NCBI RefSeq assembly: GCF_013149275.1
Contig: NZ_JABGNA010000006.1
Span: 310,001-374,000 of the forward strand
Direction: 5' to 3'
DNA length: 64,000 nucleotides
From: Mucilaginibacter sp. SG564
GTDB taxonomy: Bacteria; Bacteroidota; Bacteroidia; Sphingobacteriales; Sphingobacteriaceae
Shown: piece by piece, positions 43,746-52,678 of the stretch
How positions within the stretch are numbered: the stretch's first letter is position 1
Layout: each line of letters starts with the position of its first letter
Made by a program: the position numbers and the translations under genes
Notes under the pieces: generated by a model
Databases searched by the model: none
What the model was told of the DNA's origin: nothing
What the model saw: the letters and a program-made list of their open reading frames with translations, nothing else

Positions 43746-44627
43746 ATGGCTAAGGATACCAAAGAACTGCTGAAAAAAGTAAGGAAGATCGAGATCAAGA
43801 CCCGGGGTTTAAGTAACCACTTATTCTCGGGCGAGTATCATTCGGCTTTTAAGGGCCGTGGTATGGCTTTTAGCGAGGTGCGCGAATACCAGCTGGGCGA
43901 CGAGATCCGTACCATAGACTGGAACGTTACCGCCCGTTTTAACCACCCTTACGTAAAGGTGTTTGACGAAGAACGCGAGCTTACCTTTATGTTGCTGGTT
44001 GATGTGAGCGGCTCCGAAAACTTTGGAACGCAAAATCAACAAAAGCAGGATATAGCTACCGAGCTTTGCGCGGTGCTGGCGTTTTCGGCTATACAGAATA
44101 ATGATAAGGTGGGGGTATTGTTTTTTAGCGATAAGATCGAGAAGTTTATCCCGCCCAAAAAAGGCCGCAGTCATATCCTGATGATCATTCGTGAACTGAT
44201 CGACTTTAAGCCCGAAAGCAAAGGAACCAATGTTGCCGAAGCGCTAAAATTCTTTACCCGGGCTATCAAGAAAAAATGTACCGCCTTTATTATTTCCGAT
44301 TTTATTAGTCCGGCTTTTGAGGACGAATTGAAGATCGCCAATAAAAAGCACGACCTGATTGCCCTGCGCCTGTATGATAAACATGAAGAAGTGTTCCCGA
44401 ACCTGGGCCTCATCCCGATGCAGGATGAAGAAACCGGCGAGCTGCTTTGGATCAATACCTCCGATGAAGCCGTGCGCACAGCTTTTAAAGCCGAAGGGCT
44501 AAGGCGAAATGCACAGTTAAAGGAAACCTTTAACCGCTCTGGTGTTGATTTTACCAGCATAGGTACCCATGAATCATACGTTAAACCACTGATGACATTA
44601 TTTAAAAAGCGGGAAGGCAAAAGATGA
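43746..44627 (+). CDS. DUF58 protein of the Bat operon
   Basis: 293 residues. The N-terminal region contains FSGEYHSAFKGRGMAFSEVREYQLGDEIRTIDWNVTARF, the DUF58 signature. A VWA-like part follows, with LLVDVSGSENFG. No signal peptide or membrane helix is seen, so it is cytoplasmic and probably works with MoxR. Its stop overlaps the next start by 4 bp, so translation is coupled. Confidence 0.93.
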   Translation: MAKDTKELLKKVRKIEIKTRGLSNHLFSGEYHSAFKGRGMAFSEVREYQLGDEIRTIDWNVTARFNHPYVKVFDEERELTFMLLVDVSGSENFGTQNQQKQDIATELCAVLAFSAIQNNDKVGVLFFSDKIEKFIPPKKGRSHILMIIRELIDFKPESKGTNVAEALKFFTRAIKKKCTAFIISDFISPAFEDELKIANKKHDLIALRLYDKHEEVFPNLGLIPMQDEETGELLWINTSDEAVRTAFKAEGLRRNAQLKETFNRSGVDFTSIGTHESYVKPLMTLFKKREGKR

Positions 44628-45604
44628 TAAAGTGCTTTATAAAACACCTGCTATTGTTAACTATACTGCTTACCGGGTTTGTTTACCAAAGCAGTGCCCA
44701 AAATGTAGAAGTTGACGCCAGGATTGACCGTAAGGTTATTAAAATAGGCGAGCAAATACAACTGCACCTTACTGCCCGCATGCCGGTGAAGGATGGCGCT
44801 CAAGTTGAGTTTCCGACACTGGCAGACAGCATCGCCAGTAAAGTTTTAATAGTAAGCGGTAAAGCCGATACCGTAGTAGATAAAAATAATGCCGGTATCG
44901 AAACTATAGGGCATCATTATATCATTACTTCATTTGATAGCGGTGAGTATGTGATCCCTTCGTACGCGTTCCGTACCGCGGGTGGCGAACTTAAAACCCA
45001 GCCATTGAAACTGATAGTGGCCACCGTGGCGGTGGATACCACAAAAGCCGCTTATGACATTAAGCAGCCGCTGGTTGTTCAGTATACTTTTTTAGACTGG
45101 CTGGCTGACCACCTGGCGCTGGTGATCGGTATAGAAGCAGCTATCATCATCGGTGGGGTGATCTTCCTGATCATTTACCTGAGGAGGAAGAATAAAAAAG
45201 AGGTGGTGGTTGAAGAGCCCAAACCTATTGTACCTATCCACGTTATAGCGCTTCAAAAGCTAACCGAACTGCGTAACCGCAAGCTATGGCAGCAGGAGCA
45301 AACCAAGCAGTATCATACCGAGCTTACCGATATTATGCGTGATTACCTGGAAAATCGCTATGTGATCAAAGCACATGAGCAAACTTCTGATGAGATATTT
45401 ACCAGTTTGCGGTATATGGATATTACCGACGAGAACCGCAACGCGCTGCGCCAGGTACTGATACTGGCCGATTTGGTGAAATTTGCGAAGGAGAAACCAA
45501 CGCCGCAGGATAACGAACAAAGCATGGATAACGCCGTAGCCTTTGTGAACAGAACGCAGCAAGCCATTCAGCCACCCATTGTAAAGCAAGAGGATAACAA
45601 ATGA
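44624..45604 (+). CDS. Short BatD-like membrane protein
   Basis: 326 residues. A signal peptide to about 25 is followed by a periplasmic beta-domain (27-150, ARIDRKVIKIGEQIQLHLTA) similar to the first domain of BatD. One membrane helix lies at about 168-188 (LVIGIEAAIIIGGVIFLIIYL). The cytoplasmic helical domain (about 205-310) resembles DUF4381. It sits between DUF58 and batA with 4-bp overlaps on both sides. This half-size BatD-like gene is typical of the Bacteroidota version of the operon. Confidence 0.8.
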   Translation: MIKCFIKHLLLLTILLTGFVYQSSAQNVEVDARIDRKVIKIGEQIQLHLTARMPVKDGAQVEFPTLADSIASKVLIVSGKADTVVDKNNAGIETIGHHYIITSFDSGEYVIPSYAFRTAGGELKTQPLKLIVATVAVDTTKAAYDIKQPLVVQYTFLDWLADHLALVIGIEAAIIIGGVIFLIIYLRRKNKKEVVVEEPKPIVPIHVIALQKLTELRNRKLWQQEQTKQYHTELTDIMRDYLENRYVIKAHEQTSDEIFTSLRYMDITDENRNALRQVLILADLVKFAKEKPTPQDNEQSMDNAVAFVNRTQQAIQPPIVKQEDNK

Positions 45605-46602
45605 GCTGGTTTAAAGGAATAGAATTTGCCCACCCAGGATTTTTCTGGTTGTTTTTAACCATCCCGTTAATGGTGGCCTGGTACGTTTGGAAACAGCGCC
45701 AGCTGCAGGGTACATTGGGCGTACCTACGCTGAAAAGTTTCGCCATTAAAAAAAGCAACATGGCCCGTTTCAGGCATGTGGGTATCGTACTGAGGTCATT
45801 AGCCATTGCGGCCATAGTTGTGGCGCTGGCAAGGCCGCAATCGTCATTAAGCTGGCAAGACAGTACCACCGAGGGTATCGACATTATGATCGCCTCGGAT
45901 ATATCAGGCAGTATGCTGGCCGAAGATTTTAAGCCCAACCGCCTGGAAGCCGGTAAAAATATCGCTATTGACTTTATCCGGAACCGTCCCGACGACCGTA
46001 TTGGTCTGGTGATCTTTAGCGGTGAAAGTTTTACGCAGTGTCCTTTGACAATTGATCATGATGTACTGATCAACGTATTCGCTGACATCAAGAACGGGAT
46101 GATAGAGGATGGAACGGCCATAGGCATGGGCCTGGCCACAGCCGTAAACCGTTTAAGAACCAGCACCGCCAAAAGTAAAGTAGTTATTTTATTGACCGAT
46201 GGTTCAAACAATTCAGGGTCCATTCCTCCTATTACCGCTGCCGAGATAGCCAAACAGTTTGGAGTAAGGGTTTATACCGTAGGTTTGGGTACCAATGGCT
46301 ATGCGCCTTACCCTGTGCCTACACCAATGGGCATCCAATATCAGCGTATGAAAGTTGATATTGACGAGGGCACGCTGTCAAAGATAGCTACTATTACCGG
46401 TGGCAAGTATTTTAGGGCCACCAATAACGAAACACTGAGACAGATATACACACAAATAGATAAGCTGGAGAAAGCCAAGATTGATGTAACCCAGTACCGC
46501 CGCAAAACAGAAATGTTTTTGCCCTGGGCCATCATCGCGCTTGGACTATTGGCGCTCGAGTTTTTATTAAAAAATACCCTATTTAAGGGGGCGTTGACAT
46601 AA
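45601..46602 (+). CDS. batA: VWA-domain membrane protein BatA
   Basis: 333 residues. Membrane helices lie at about 12-28 and 58-76 and at the C-terminus (about 305-322). The von Willebrand A domain between them has the MIDAS motif IASDISGSMLAEDF and the conserved LLTDGSNNSG. BatA and BatB form membrane complexes in Bacteroides and relatives and help survival under oxygen or envelope stress. It overlaps the previous gene by 4 bp. A perfect 30-bp inverted repeat separates it from batB. Confidence 0.93.
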   Translation: MSWFKGIEFAHPGFFWLFLTIPLMVAWYVWKQRQLQGTLGVPTLKSFAIKKSNMARFRHVGIVLRSLAIAAIVVALARPQSSLSWQDSTTEGIDIMIASDISGSMLAEDFKPNRLEAGKNIAIDFIRNRPDDRIGLVIFSGESFTQCPLTIDHDVLINVFADIKNGMIEDGTAIGMGLATAVNRLRTSTAKSKVVILLTDGSNNSGSIPPITAAEIAKQFGVRVYTVGLGTNGYAPYPVPTPMGIQYQRMKVDIDEGTLSKIATITGGKYFRATNNETLRQIYTQIDKLEKAKIDVTQYRRKTEMFLPWAIIALGLLALEFLLKNTLFKGALT

Positions 46603-46608
46603 GTTTCA

Positions 46609-46704
46609 GTATCAAGTAGTTAGTATCAAGTATCAAGATGCCTCGTTTTCTTGATATTCCTAAAAGGAAGAAAGTCTTGATACTTGATACTAACTACTTG
46701 ATAC
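46609..46704. repeat. Perfect 30-bp inverted repeat between batA and batB
   Basis: Arms 46609-46638 and 46675-46704 are exact reverse complements over 30 bp, with a 36-nt loop that itself contains a TTCTTGATAT word. The arms are built from the repeated word GTATCAAGTA. It begins 6 bp past the batA stop and ends 16 bp before the batB start, so it fills the gap. Confidence 0.85.
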
Positions 46705-46720
46705 CAAATAATAAAAAAAG

Positions 46721-47761
46721 ATGCTACGTTTTGCACATACAGATATTTTATGGGGATTGCTGGTTATTCCGGTATTGATTCTGCTGTTTATTTTGGTAAG
46801 CCGCTGGAAAAGGAAGGCCATTGCCTCATTGGGCGATAAAAATGTGGTACGCCTCATGATGCCGCAGGTTTCGTTATCAAGGCCATGGCTTAAGTTCATC
46901 TTTTTTGTGGTGGCCTATGCCATGCTGATCATCGCCGCGGCCGATCCGCAGCTGGGTTCAAAAACCGAAGAAGTAAAACGCAAAGGCGCCGATCTGATGA
47001 TACTGCTCGACGTATCTAACAGTATGCTGGCGCAGGACCTTGCGCCAAACCGCCTGGAAAACGCCAAACGTGCCATTTCACAACTGATCGACAGGATGCA
47101 TGACGATCGTATAGGGTTGATTGTTTTTGCGGGCCAGGCCTATGTACAATTACCCATGACTACCGATTACTCGGCAGCCAAACTGTTTTTAAATACCGTA
47201 AACACCAGTATGGTACCTACACAAGGCACGGCCATAGGTGCGGCTATTGACCTGGGTGTAAGGTCACTCGACTTTAAAAACGGAACTGGTAAAGCCATGA
47301 TCCTGATAACCGATGCCGAAAACCATGAAGATAATGCCATGGAGGCCGCGGCAGCAGCTAAAAGTAAGGGCGTAATGATGAATGTTATCGGTGTGGGCTC
47401 GGCAGAAGGCGCTCCTATTCCCCTTGATCCGAATGATCCGCATAGCACATTCCGTACCGATGAAACCGGCAATAAGGTGATCACCAAACTGAATGAACAA
47501 ATGGGTAAGGACATTGCCGTTGCAGGCGGCGGCATCTATGTAAGAGCCAATAACTCAAACAGCGGTTTAAGCATCGTGATGGATCAGGTGGCCAAGGTAC
47601 AGCGTAAGGAATATGATAATAAATCGTTCAAAGATTATGAAGACCGCTTTCAGTTTTTCCTGGCTATAGCCCTGGCTTTATTGGTGGTGGAGTTTTTTAT
47701 ATCAAACCGTAAAAACATGCGGTTAAGCGGGTTAAAATTATTTGAGGTTAAAAAGTCATGA
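46721..47761 (+). CDS. batB: VWA-domain membrane protein BatB
   Basis: 346 residues, the same plan as BatA. There are helices at about 9-27 and 57-74, a VWA domain with MIDAS motif LLDVSNSMLAQDL and MILITDAENHED, and a final helix at about 310-328. It is a paralogue of BatA and presumably its complex partner. Its stop overlaps the batC start by 4 bp. Confidence 0.93.
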   Translation: MLRFAHTDILWGLLVIPVLILLFILVSRWKRKAIASLGDKNVVRLMMPQVSLSRPWLKFIFFVVAYAMLIIAAADPQLGSKTEEVKRKGADLMILLDVSNSMLAQDLAPNRLENAKRAISQLIDRMHDDRIGLIVFAGQAYVQLPMTTDYSAAKLFLNTVNTSMVPTQGTAIGAAIDLGVRSLDFKNGTGKAMILITDAENHEDNAMEAAAAAKSKGVMMNVIGVGSAEGAPIPLDPNDPHSTFRTDETGNKVITKLNEQMGKDIAVAGGGIYVRANNSNSGLSIVMDQVAKVQRKEYDNKSFKDYEDRFQFFLAIALALLVVEFFISNRKNMRLSGLKLFEVKKS

Positions 47762-48522
47762 AGCAATATATCATCATAGTTGTATTAGTGCTGCAGGCTT
47801 CGGTACTTTTTGCCCAGCAGGAAAAAAAGTATATCAGGCAGGGGAATCAATTGTATCAGCAGCAAAATTATAAGGATGCCGAAAGCAACTACCGGGTATC
47901 CATCGGCAAACAGGGTAAAACTGTGGCCGGTAACTTTAACCTGGGCGATGCCTTGTATAAGCAAAAGAAATATGCCGATGCCGGGCAACAGTTTGCCAAG
48001 ATAGCCGCATCAAGCAAAAACAAAGAAGTGCTTGCCAAAGCCTATCATAACCTTGGCAACTCCATGCTGGAGTCAAACAAACTGGAAGAAAGTGTTACGG
48101 CGTATAAAAAATCATTGCTCAACAATCCACAGGATGAGGAAACACGCTATAACCTGGCCTATGCGCTGGAGAAGCTGAAACAAAAACAAAATAAGGATAA
48201 GAATAAAAACAACAAGAACAACAAAGACAAGAATAAAGATAACAAAGACAATAAGGACAAGGATAAGAAGGACAAGGATAAGAAGGATCAGGATAAAAAG
48301 AACGACGATAAGAACAAGGATAATAAAGATAACAAAGACGGACAGGATAAAAACGATCCGAACAAAAACAACGGCGGTCAGAAACCCGATCCAAATAACG
48401 TATCCAAAGAAGATGCCGAGCGGATGCTGGAAGCGCTGAACAACGACGAAAAGCAAACGCAGGATAAGCTAAAAAATAAAAAACAAAAAGGTGCCAAAGT
48501 GCACATAGAAAAGGAATGGTAA
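47758..48522 (+). CDS. batC: TPR protein BatC with long Lys/Asn/Asp tract
   Basis: 254 residues. The signal peptide (about 1-19, ending LFAQQ) is followed by three TPR units to about 140. Residues about 141-208 are almost only K, N and D in short repeating runs. The C-terminus KEDAERMLEALNNDEKQTQDKLKNKK is the conserved BatC tail. It is predicted periplasmic. The tract is probably disordered and strongly charged; at the DNA level it is a near-tandem repeat of AAGGATAA-like units prone to length change. Confidence 0.9.
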   Translation: MKQYIIIVVLVLQASVLFAQQEKKYIRQGNQLYQQQNYKDAESNYRVSIGKQGKTVAGNFNLGDALYKQKKYADAGQQFAKIAASSKNKEVLAKAYHNLGNSMLESNKLEESVTAYKKSLLNNPQDEETRYNLAYALEKLKQKQNKDKNKNNKNNKDKNKDNKDNKDKDKKDKDKKDQDKKNDDKNKDNKDNKDGQDKNDPNKNNGGQKPDPNNVSKEDAERMLEALNNDEKQTQDKLKNKKQKGAKVHIEKEW

Positions 48523-48630
48523 TTGAGGAGTGAGAGCGAGTTGCCAGAACGGGGTTGGATGTAAGATGGGTTAATCTGGCTCTTACACCGGAATCACGCT
48601 CCCCGCCACCTGGATCAGATAAAAGAAAGA

Positions 48631-50460
48631 ATGAAAAGAAAATACTTCATATTGTTATTACTACTGCTGAGTACAAGCATGCTTTTTGCTGCCGATATTC
48701 ATTTTACTGCATCGGCAAGTAAAACGGAAGTGGGCACAACGGAGCAGTTTGAAGTAACTTTTACGGTTAATAATAACGGCGACCGTTTTACACCGCCTTC
48801 GTTTACTGGTTTTTTGGTAGTATCGGGGCCAAATGTGTCTACCAGTATGGAGGTTATCAATGGTAACTCATCTTCAAGCATGGCTATTAGCTACGTACTG
48901 ATCGGGGTAAAAGAAGGGACTTATACTATTGGCCCGGCAACTATTTTTTCGGGCGGAAAGCAATTAAGTACTAAGCCACTAAAGATAAAAGTTGTAAAAG
49001 GCTCTTCATCTCAACAAAATAATAATGCTGCCGCCGCAGCTGCCCAATCGCAAAGTGCGCCCGACAGTAGGGTTACCATGAAAAGGCCAGGCACCGATAT
49101 TGCTAAGTCGTTATTTATCAGGGCCGAGGTTGATAAAAGCAACGTATACCTGGGCGAGCAGATCACCTTAACTTACAAATTGTACACCAGGGTAGCTATT
49201 GTAGGCAGCGAACCTGATAAACTTCCCGATCTGAATGGCTTTTTCAGCCAGGAAATTAAAAATCCGAGTCAGAACCCAAATTGGCATGTGGAAACTTACA
49301 AAGGCGTAAAGTTCAATGTGGCCGAGATGAAAAAAAATATCCTGTTCCCCGAACATACCGGTAACATCAATATTGACCCCATATCCATGCTGTTTGTGAT
49401 ACGGGAGGCCGCCAAGGCAAGCGACGACGACATGTTCGGTCAGATGTTTGGCGCCTATAATGATGTTAAATACAAGATCAAAAGCGAACCTACAGTTATT
49501 CATGTAAAACCGTTACCGCCGGGAAAACCCGATGGCTTTGCCGGGGCGGTGGGCAAATTCTCCATCAGTACATCACTGGATAAAAAGGAGCTCAAGGCTA
49601 ATGACCCACTCAATTACAGCATTAAAATTTCGGGTACAGGGAACCTGAAACTATTAAAGCCATTGAGCCCCGTATTCCCCGCAGATTTTGAAAAGTATGA
49701 TCCCAAAACCGAGGATACCATTGCCGAAAAGGAGAGCGGCGAAACGGGCACCCGTATCTACAATTATTTGCTGATACCGCGGCACGAGGGCAATTTTAGC
49801 ATCGACCCGGTTAAGTTTGCATACTTTAACCCAGCTACCGGCAAATATGTATCGCTGCCAACCCAGGGCTTCAAAATAAAGGTGAACAAAGGGACATTGG
49901 AAAACAATGTGACCGCCTTTTCGGGTAGCGATAAGCAGGATGTAAAATTGCTGAACAAGGATATCCGCTATATAAAAACCAGCGGTGATATCACCAAAAA
50001 CGGCGAAGGTTTTTATGACTCAGATTTGTACTACAGCTTACTTGCTTTTGGTCCGCTGTTGTTTGTGGGTGCCTTGATATATGGTAAGTGGTACGAAAGG
50101 CATAACAGCGATGTTGTAGAGGTGAAAAAACGTAAAGCAGGAAGAATTGCAGCCAAACACCTGGCCAGCGCGCAGGCGCAGTTAACGGCCAAAAACTCCA
50201 AAGCTTTTTATGAAAGTGTGTTCAGGGGCTTATATGGGTATTTAAGCGACAAGCTGAATATTGCTGCTGCTGATCTGAATCGCGAAAAAATAGCTTCGGA
50301 GCTGAAAGCACGATCGCTGGATGAAGGACTGATCAACGAGCTGCTGGATACGCTCGACTTATGCGATATGGCACGTTACGCCCCGGTATCGAGTGTATCA
50401 GAACAGCAGGTATTTGACAAAGCTAAAAGCATGATCAATGACATTGAAGATAAACTATAG
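48631..50460 (+). CDS. batD: BatD-family membrane protein
   Basis: 609 residues. A signal peptide (to about 20) precedes several Ig-like beta domains (TASASKTEVGTTEQFEVTFTVNNNG; AEVDKSNVYLGEQITLTYKLYTR; STSLDKKELKANDPLNYSIKISG). One membrane helix follows at about 470-487. The cytoplasmic C-terminal helical domain contains FYESVFRGLYGYLSDKL. BatD (oxygen-tolerance) is the large periplasmic-facing component of the operon. The 108 bp before it contain only weak inverted words. Confidence 0.92.
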   Translation: MKRKYFILLLLLLSTSMLFAADIHFTASASKTEVGTTEQFEVTFTVNNNGDRFTPPSFTGFLVVSGPNVSTSMEVINGNSSSSMAISYVLIGVKEGTYTIGPATIFSGGKQLSTKPLKIKVVKGSSSQQNNNAAAAAAQSQSAPDSRVTMKRPGTDIAKSLFIRAEVDKSNVYLGEQITLTYKLYTRVAIVGSEPDKLPDLNGFFSQEIKNPSQNPNWHVETYKGVKFNVAEMKKNILFPEHTGNINIDPISMLFVIREAAKASDDDMFGQMFGAYNDVKYKIKSEPTVIHVKPLPPGKPDGFAGAVGKFSISTSLDKKELKANDPLNYSIKISGTGNLKLLKPLSPVFPADFEKYDPKTEDTIAEKESGETGTRIYNYLLIPRHEGNFSIDPVKFAYFNPATGKYVSLPTQGFKIKVNKGTLENNVTAFSGSDKQDVKLLNKDIRYIKTSGDITKNGEGFYDSDLYYSLLAFGPLLFVGALIYGKWYERHNSDVVEVKKRKAGRIAAKHLASAQAQLTAKNSKAFYESVFRGLYGYLSDKLNIAAADLNREKIASELKARSLDEGLINELLDTLDLCDMARYAPVSSVSEQQVFDKAKSMINDIEDKL

Positions 50461-50572
50461 ATGTGCAGATATGCAGATGTGCGGATGTGCAAATGAATCA
50501 CTAATTCATAAATTATTAAGGATGTATAGATGTGCGGATGTGCAAATGTGCGGATGTGCAAATGTGTCTGGC
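50461..50572. repeat. ATGTGC word repeat between batD and batE
   Basis: Two clusters of the word GATGTGC(A/G)(G/A)AT, one right after the batD stop and one at about 50521-50565, separated by AT-rich sequence. The open frame of batE continues upstream through it only because the words lack stops. Confidence 0.7.
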
Positions 50573-50605
50573 AACACGAAACCGGTTTCACGCACTTTAT
50601 TACGC

Positions 50606-51355
50606 ATGATTTATTTGTTATTGCTTATCATATCGCCCCTGTTGGCTTTCGGCGATGATGCTACATCTGCGCTATTTAAAAAAGGTAATGCCGAATATGC
50701 CAAAGCGCAATACCCGGCGGCCATAGCCTCCTACCAGAAACTGGTTGATGGGGGGTATCGCTCGGTAGCGGTTTACTTTAATTTGGGTAATGCCTATTAC
50801 AAAAACGGCGATATACCATCGGCACTGCTGTATTATGAAAAGGCGCACAAACTTTCGCCGGGCGATGAAGATATCCATATCAACCTTCAGCTGGCCAATT
50901 TGAAAACTACTGATAAGTTGGAAGAAGCACCTGAGTTTTTTATTACCAAATGGTGGCATGGCTTTATCCTGGCCTGCTCCCTCGGTACACTGGCTGTACT
51001 GAGCGTGCTATTGATATTGGCTGGTTCGGGCCTGTTGATCCTTTACCGTTTCACTTTATCAGTTACGGTTAAGAAAGTATCCTTTTACTCGGCTATAGCG
51101 TTGGTGTTTTTAGGACTGGCTTGCATTTTTGTGGCCGGTAGGCAGGCTGATTATTTCGACAGTCATCACGAGGCTATTGTTTTCAGCGGTTCGGTAACCA
51201 TCAAAAGTGAACCTACCCTGAAGTCGAAAGATCTGTTTGTACTACACGATGGCACCAAGGTAGATATCCTGGAGCATAGTAACGATTGGGTAAAGATCAG
51301 GCTATCCAACGGCAACGAAGGCTGGATAAGCGCTACAGATATCAGGGAGATATAA
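50606..51355 (+). CDS. batE: TPR and SH3-domain protein BatE
   Basis: 249 residues from ATG 50606, which opens a signal peptide MIYLLLLIISPLLAFGDD; reading from 50438 would add 56 residues encoded by the word repeat. Two or three TPR units (about 20-100) are followed by membrane helices at about 115-140 and 150-172. A C-terminal bacterial SH3 domain closes it (TIKSEPTLKSKDLFVLHDGT...DWVKIRLSNGNEGWI). It is the last gene of the Bat operon. Confidence 0.9.
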   Translation: MIYLLLLIISPLLAFGDDATSALFKKGNAEYAKAQYPAAIASYQKLVDGGYRSVAVYFNLGNAYYKNGDIPSALLYYEKAHKLSPGDEDIHINLQLANLKTTDKLEEAPEFFITKWWHGFILACSLGTLAVLSVLLILAGSGLLILYRFTLSVTVKKVSFYSAIALVFLGLACIFVAGRQADYFDSHHEAIVFSGSVTIKSEPTLKSKDLFVLHDGTKVDILEHSNDWVKIRLSNGNEGWISATDIREI

Positions 51356-51367
51356 GGAGATGGCGGT

Positions 51368-51444
51368 CCATAGTCGATGGACCATAGACCATGGTTTTAT
51401 TGCAACTCGACCATGATTTATTAGTTATAGACCATCGACTATGG
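51368..51444. repeat. Word-type hairpin (GACCAT words) after batE
   Basis: CCATAGTCGATGG (51368-51380) pairs exactly with CCATCGACTATGG (51432-51444). Further GACCATAGACCATGG-type words extend to both sides in shuffled order, to about 51470. It lies between the ends of batE and the convergent kinase gene and could act as a bidirectional terminator. Confidence 0.7.
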
Positions 51445-51466
51445 TCCATGGTCTATCGACCATCAA

Positions 51467-52357
51467 CTATAAACAGCAAATGTTTTTCTCGCCCACTTCC
51501 AACAAATTCAGTACATCCTCTTTAGTGCCGGTAAATGGTCCCGATGATTCTATTTTAAAGCTGGCCATGGCTGCCGCGAATTCGCCGGCTTCCTGGAATG
51601 CAGCTCCTTTGATGCGTTGATATAAGTATCCGGCCATATAGGTATCGCCGCAGCCGGTGGCGTCAACAACCGCTGTGGGGATGTAGGCGGGTACACTGTA
51701 AAACAAACCGCCGGCATAAATTACCGAACCCATGCTGCCCAGGGTGATCACTACTTCCTTCACGCCCCAGTCGGCCAGTACCAACGCGCCTTTTTTAATA
51801 TCTGTAAGGCCGGTGAGGGCTTCCAGCTCATGCTCGTTAACTTTTAAAATATCGATGTATTGCAGGGCTTCTTTTTTGGCAGGCCAATCAACCGGGATCA
51901 CGTTTTTGTCTTCTACCTTACGTAAATAGCCTTGAGCATCTAATGATACCCTGCCGCGGCTGCTCAGTTCTTTGATGAGGCTAACGGGGATATCATCAGC
52001 CAAAAGCGGACCGAGGTGAAATATTTGCGCGTCGATCCCCTGCAGTTGTTCAACAGTAAAAGGATCGGCTTTCTGCAACACGCGCTGGGTGCGGTGGTCC
52101 TGATTGCCGGAGTAAATATTCTCGAAATATACGGTATGGGCGCAGGTTGATGCATGTACTTCGGTCCCTTTGGCGCGTAAAGCGTCAACGGTTGGCATTT
52201 CATTTTCGGCAAGCGAAGTTACCAGCGTATAGCTCACATCCATATTACGGATGGCGCTCGAAAAGTAAAAAGATGTACCGCCGGCCATGTGTTTAACCGC
52301 CTGTGGTGTCACCACTTTATCCAAAGTAATATGCCCTATGCAACAAATATCGTACAT
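51467..52357 (-). CDS. PfkB-family carbohydrate kinase
   Basis: 296 residues. The PfkB C-terminal signature VVDATGCGDTYMAGYLYQ holds the catalytic Asp, and the N-terminus has the GGTSFYFSSAIRNMD substrate segment. The family phosphorylates sugars or nucleosides with ATP; the exact substrate is not visible. It is monocistronic, convergent with batE, with a -7 box 55 bp upstream. Confidence 0.9.
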   Translation of the reverse strand: MYDICCIGHITLDKVVTPQAVKHMAGGTSFYFSSAIRNMDVSYTLVTSLAENEMPTVDALRAKGTEVHASTCAHTVYFENIYSGNQDHRTQRVLQKADPFTVEQLQGIDAQIFHLGPLLADDIPVSLIKELSSRGRVSLDAQGYLRKVEDKNVIPVDWPAKKEALQYIDILKVNEHELEALTGLTDIKKGALVLADWGVKEVVITLGSMGSVIYAGGLFYSVPAYIPTAVVDATGCGDTYMAGYLYQRIKGAAFQEAGEFAAAMASFKIESSGPFTGTKEDVLNLLEVGEKNICCL

Positions 52358-52678
52358 GAAATTCCCCTTTTATTAACCAAAGCCCCTGTTATTTTATACC
52401 CGGAGCAAACCGCAAAGTTAGATAATAAGATGGTTTTTAAATGTATAATGCTGGTTACATGCAAAAAAATGACATATAGTGGGTAGTTTTAAAATAGATT
52501 TTTACCCAGTTGATTCATAAATAAAAGCTGATCAGCCCTTAAGGTGTAATGTTTCCGGGCGTCTGTGCGTATACCTAAAAACCGGTATTTTGCAGATCAA
52601 TTGTATTGAATGCTGCTGAAAATTAGGCTGATCCTCACTTTTTTCAATATATTTAAAATTAACCTTAAAAACCATAAA
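52358..52678. other. 321-bp divergent promoter region
   Basis: It separates the PfkB gene (minus) from the EthD-like gene (plus). It contains an exact -7 box for PfkB (52413-52420, listed) and a near-match GTATTTTGC at about 52585 that may serve the EthD-like gene. The rest is AT-rich and shows no gene. Confidence 0.45.
52413..52420 (-). promoter_or_regulatory. -7 promoter box TAACTTTG for the PfkB gene
   Basis: An exact TAnnTTTG match 55 bp upstream of ATG 52357 on the minus strand. Confidence 0.5.

Noticed and set aside
48112..48456. A long minus-strand frame with alternating hydrophobic residues opposite batC
   Set aside because: It is only the complement of the Lys/Asn/Asp tract of BatC.
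50461..50572. Possible CRISPR or tandem-repeat locus in the ATGTGC words
   Set aside because: Units are about 10-20 nt with no unique spacers, and copies are scattered over four gaps.
50438..50605. Long N-terminus for BatE
   Set aside because: The extra 56 codons lie in an ATGTGC word repeat and precede a clear signal peptide starting at 50606.
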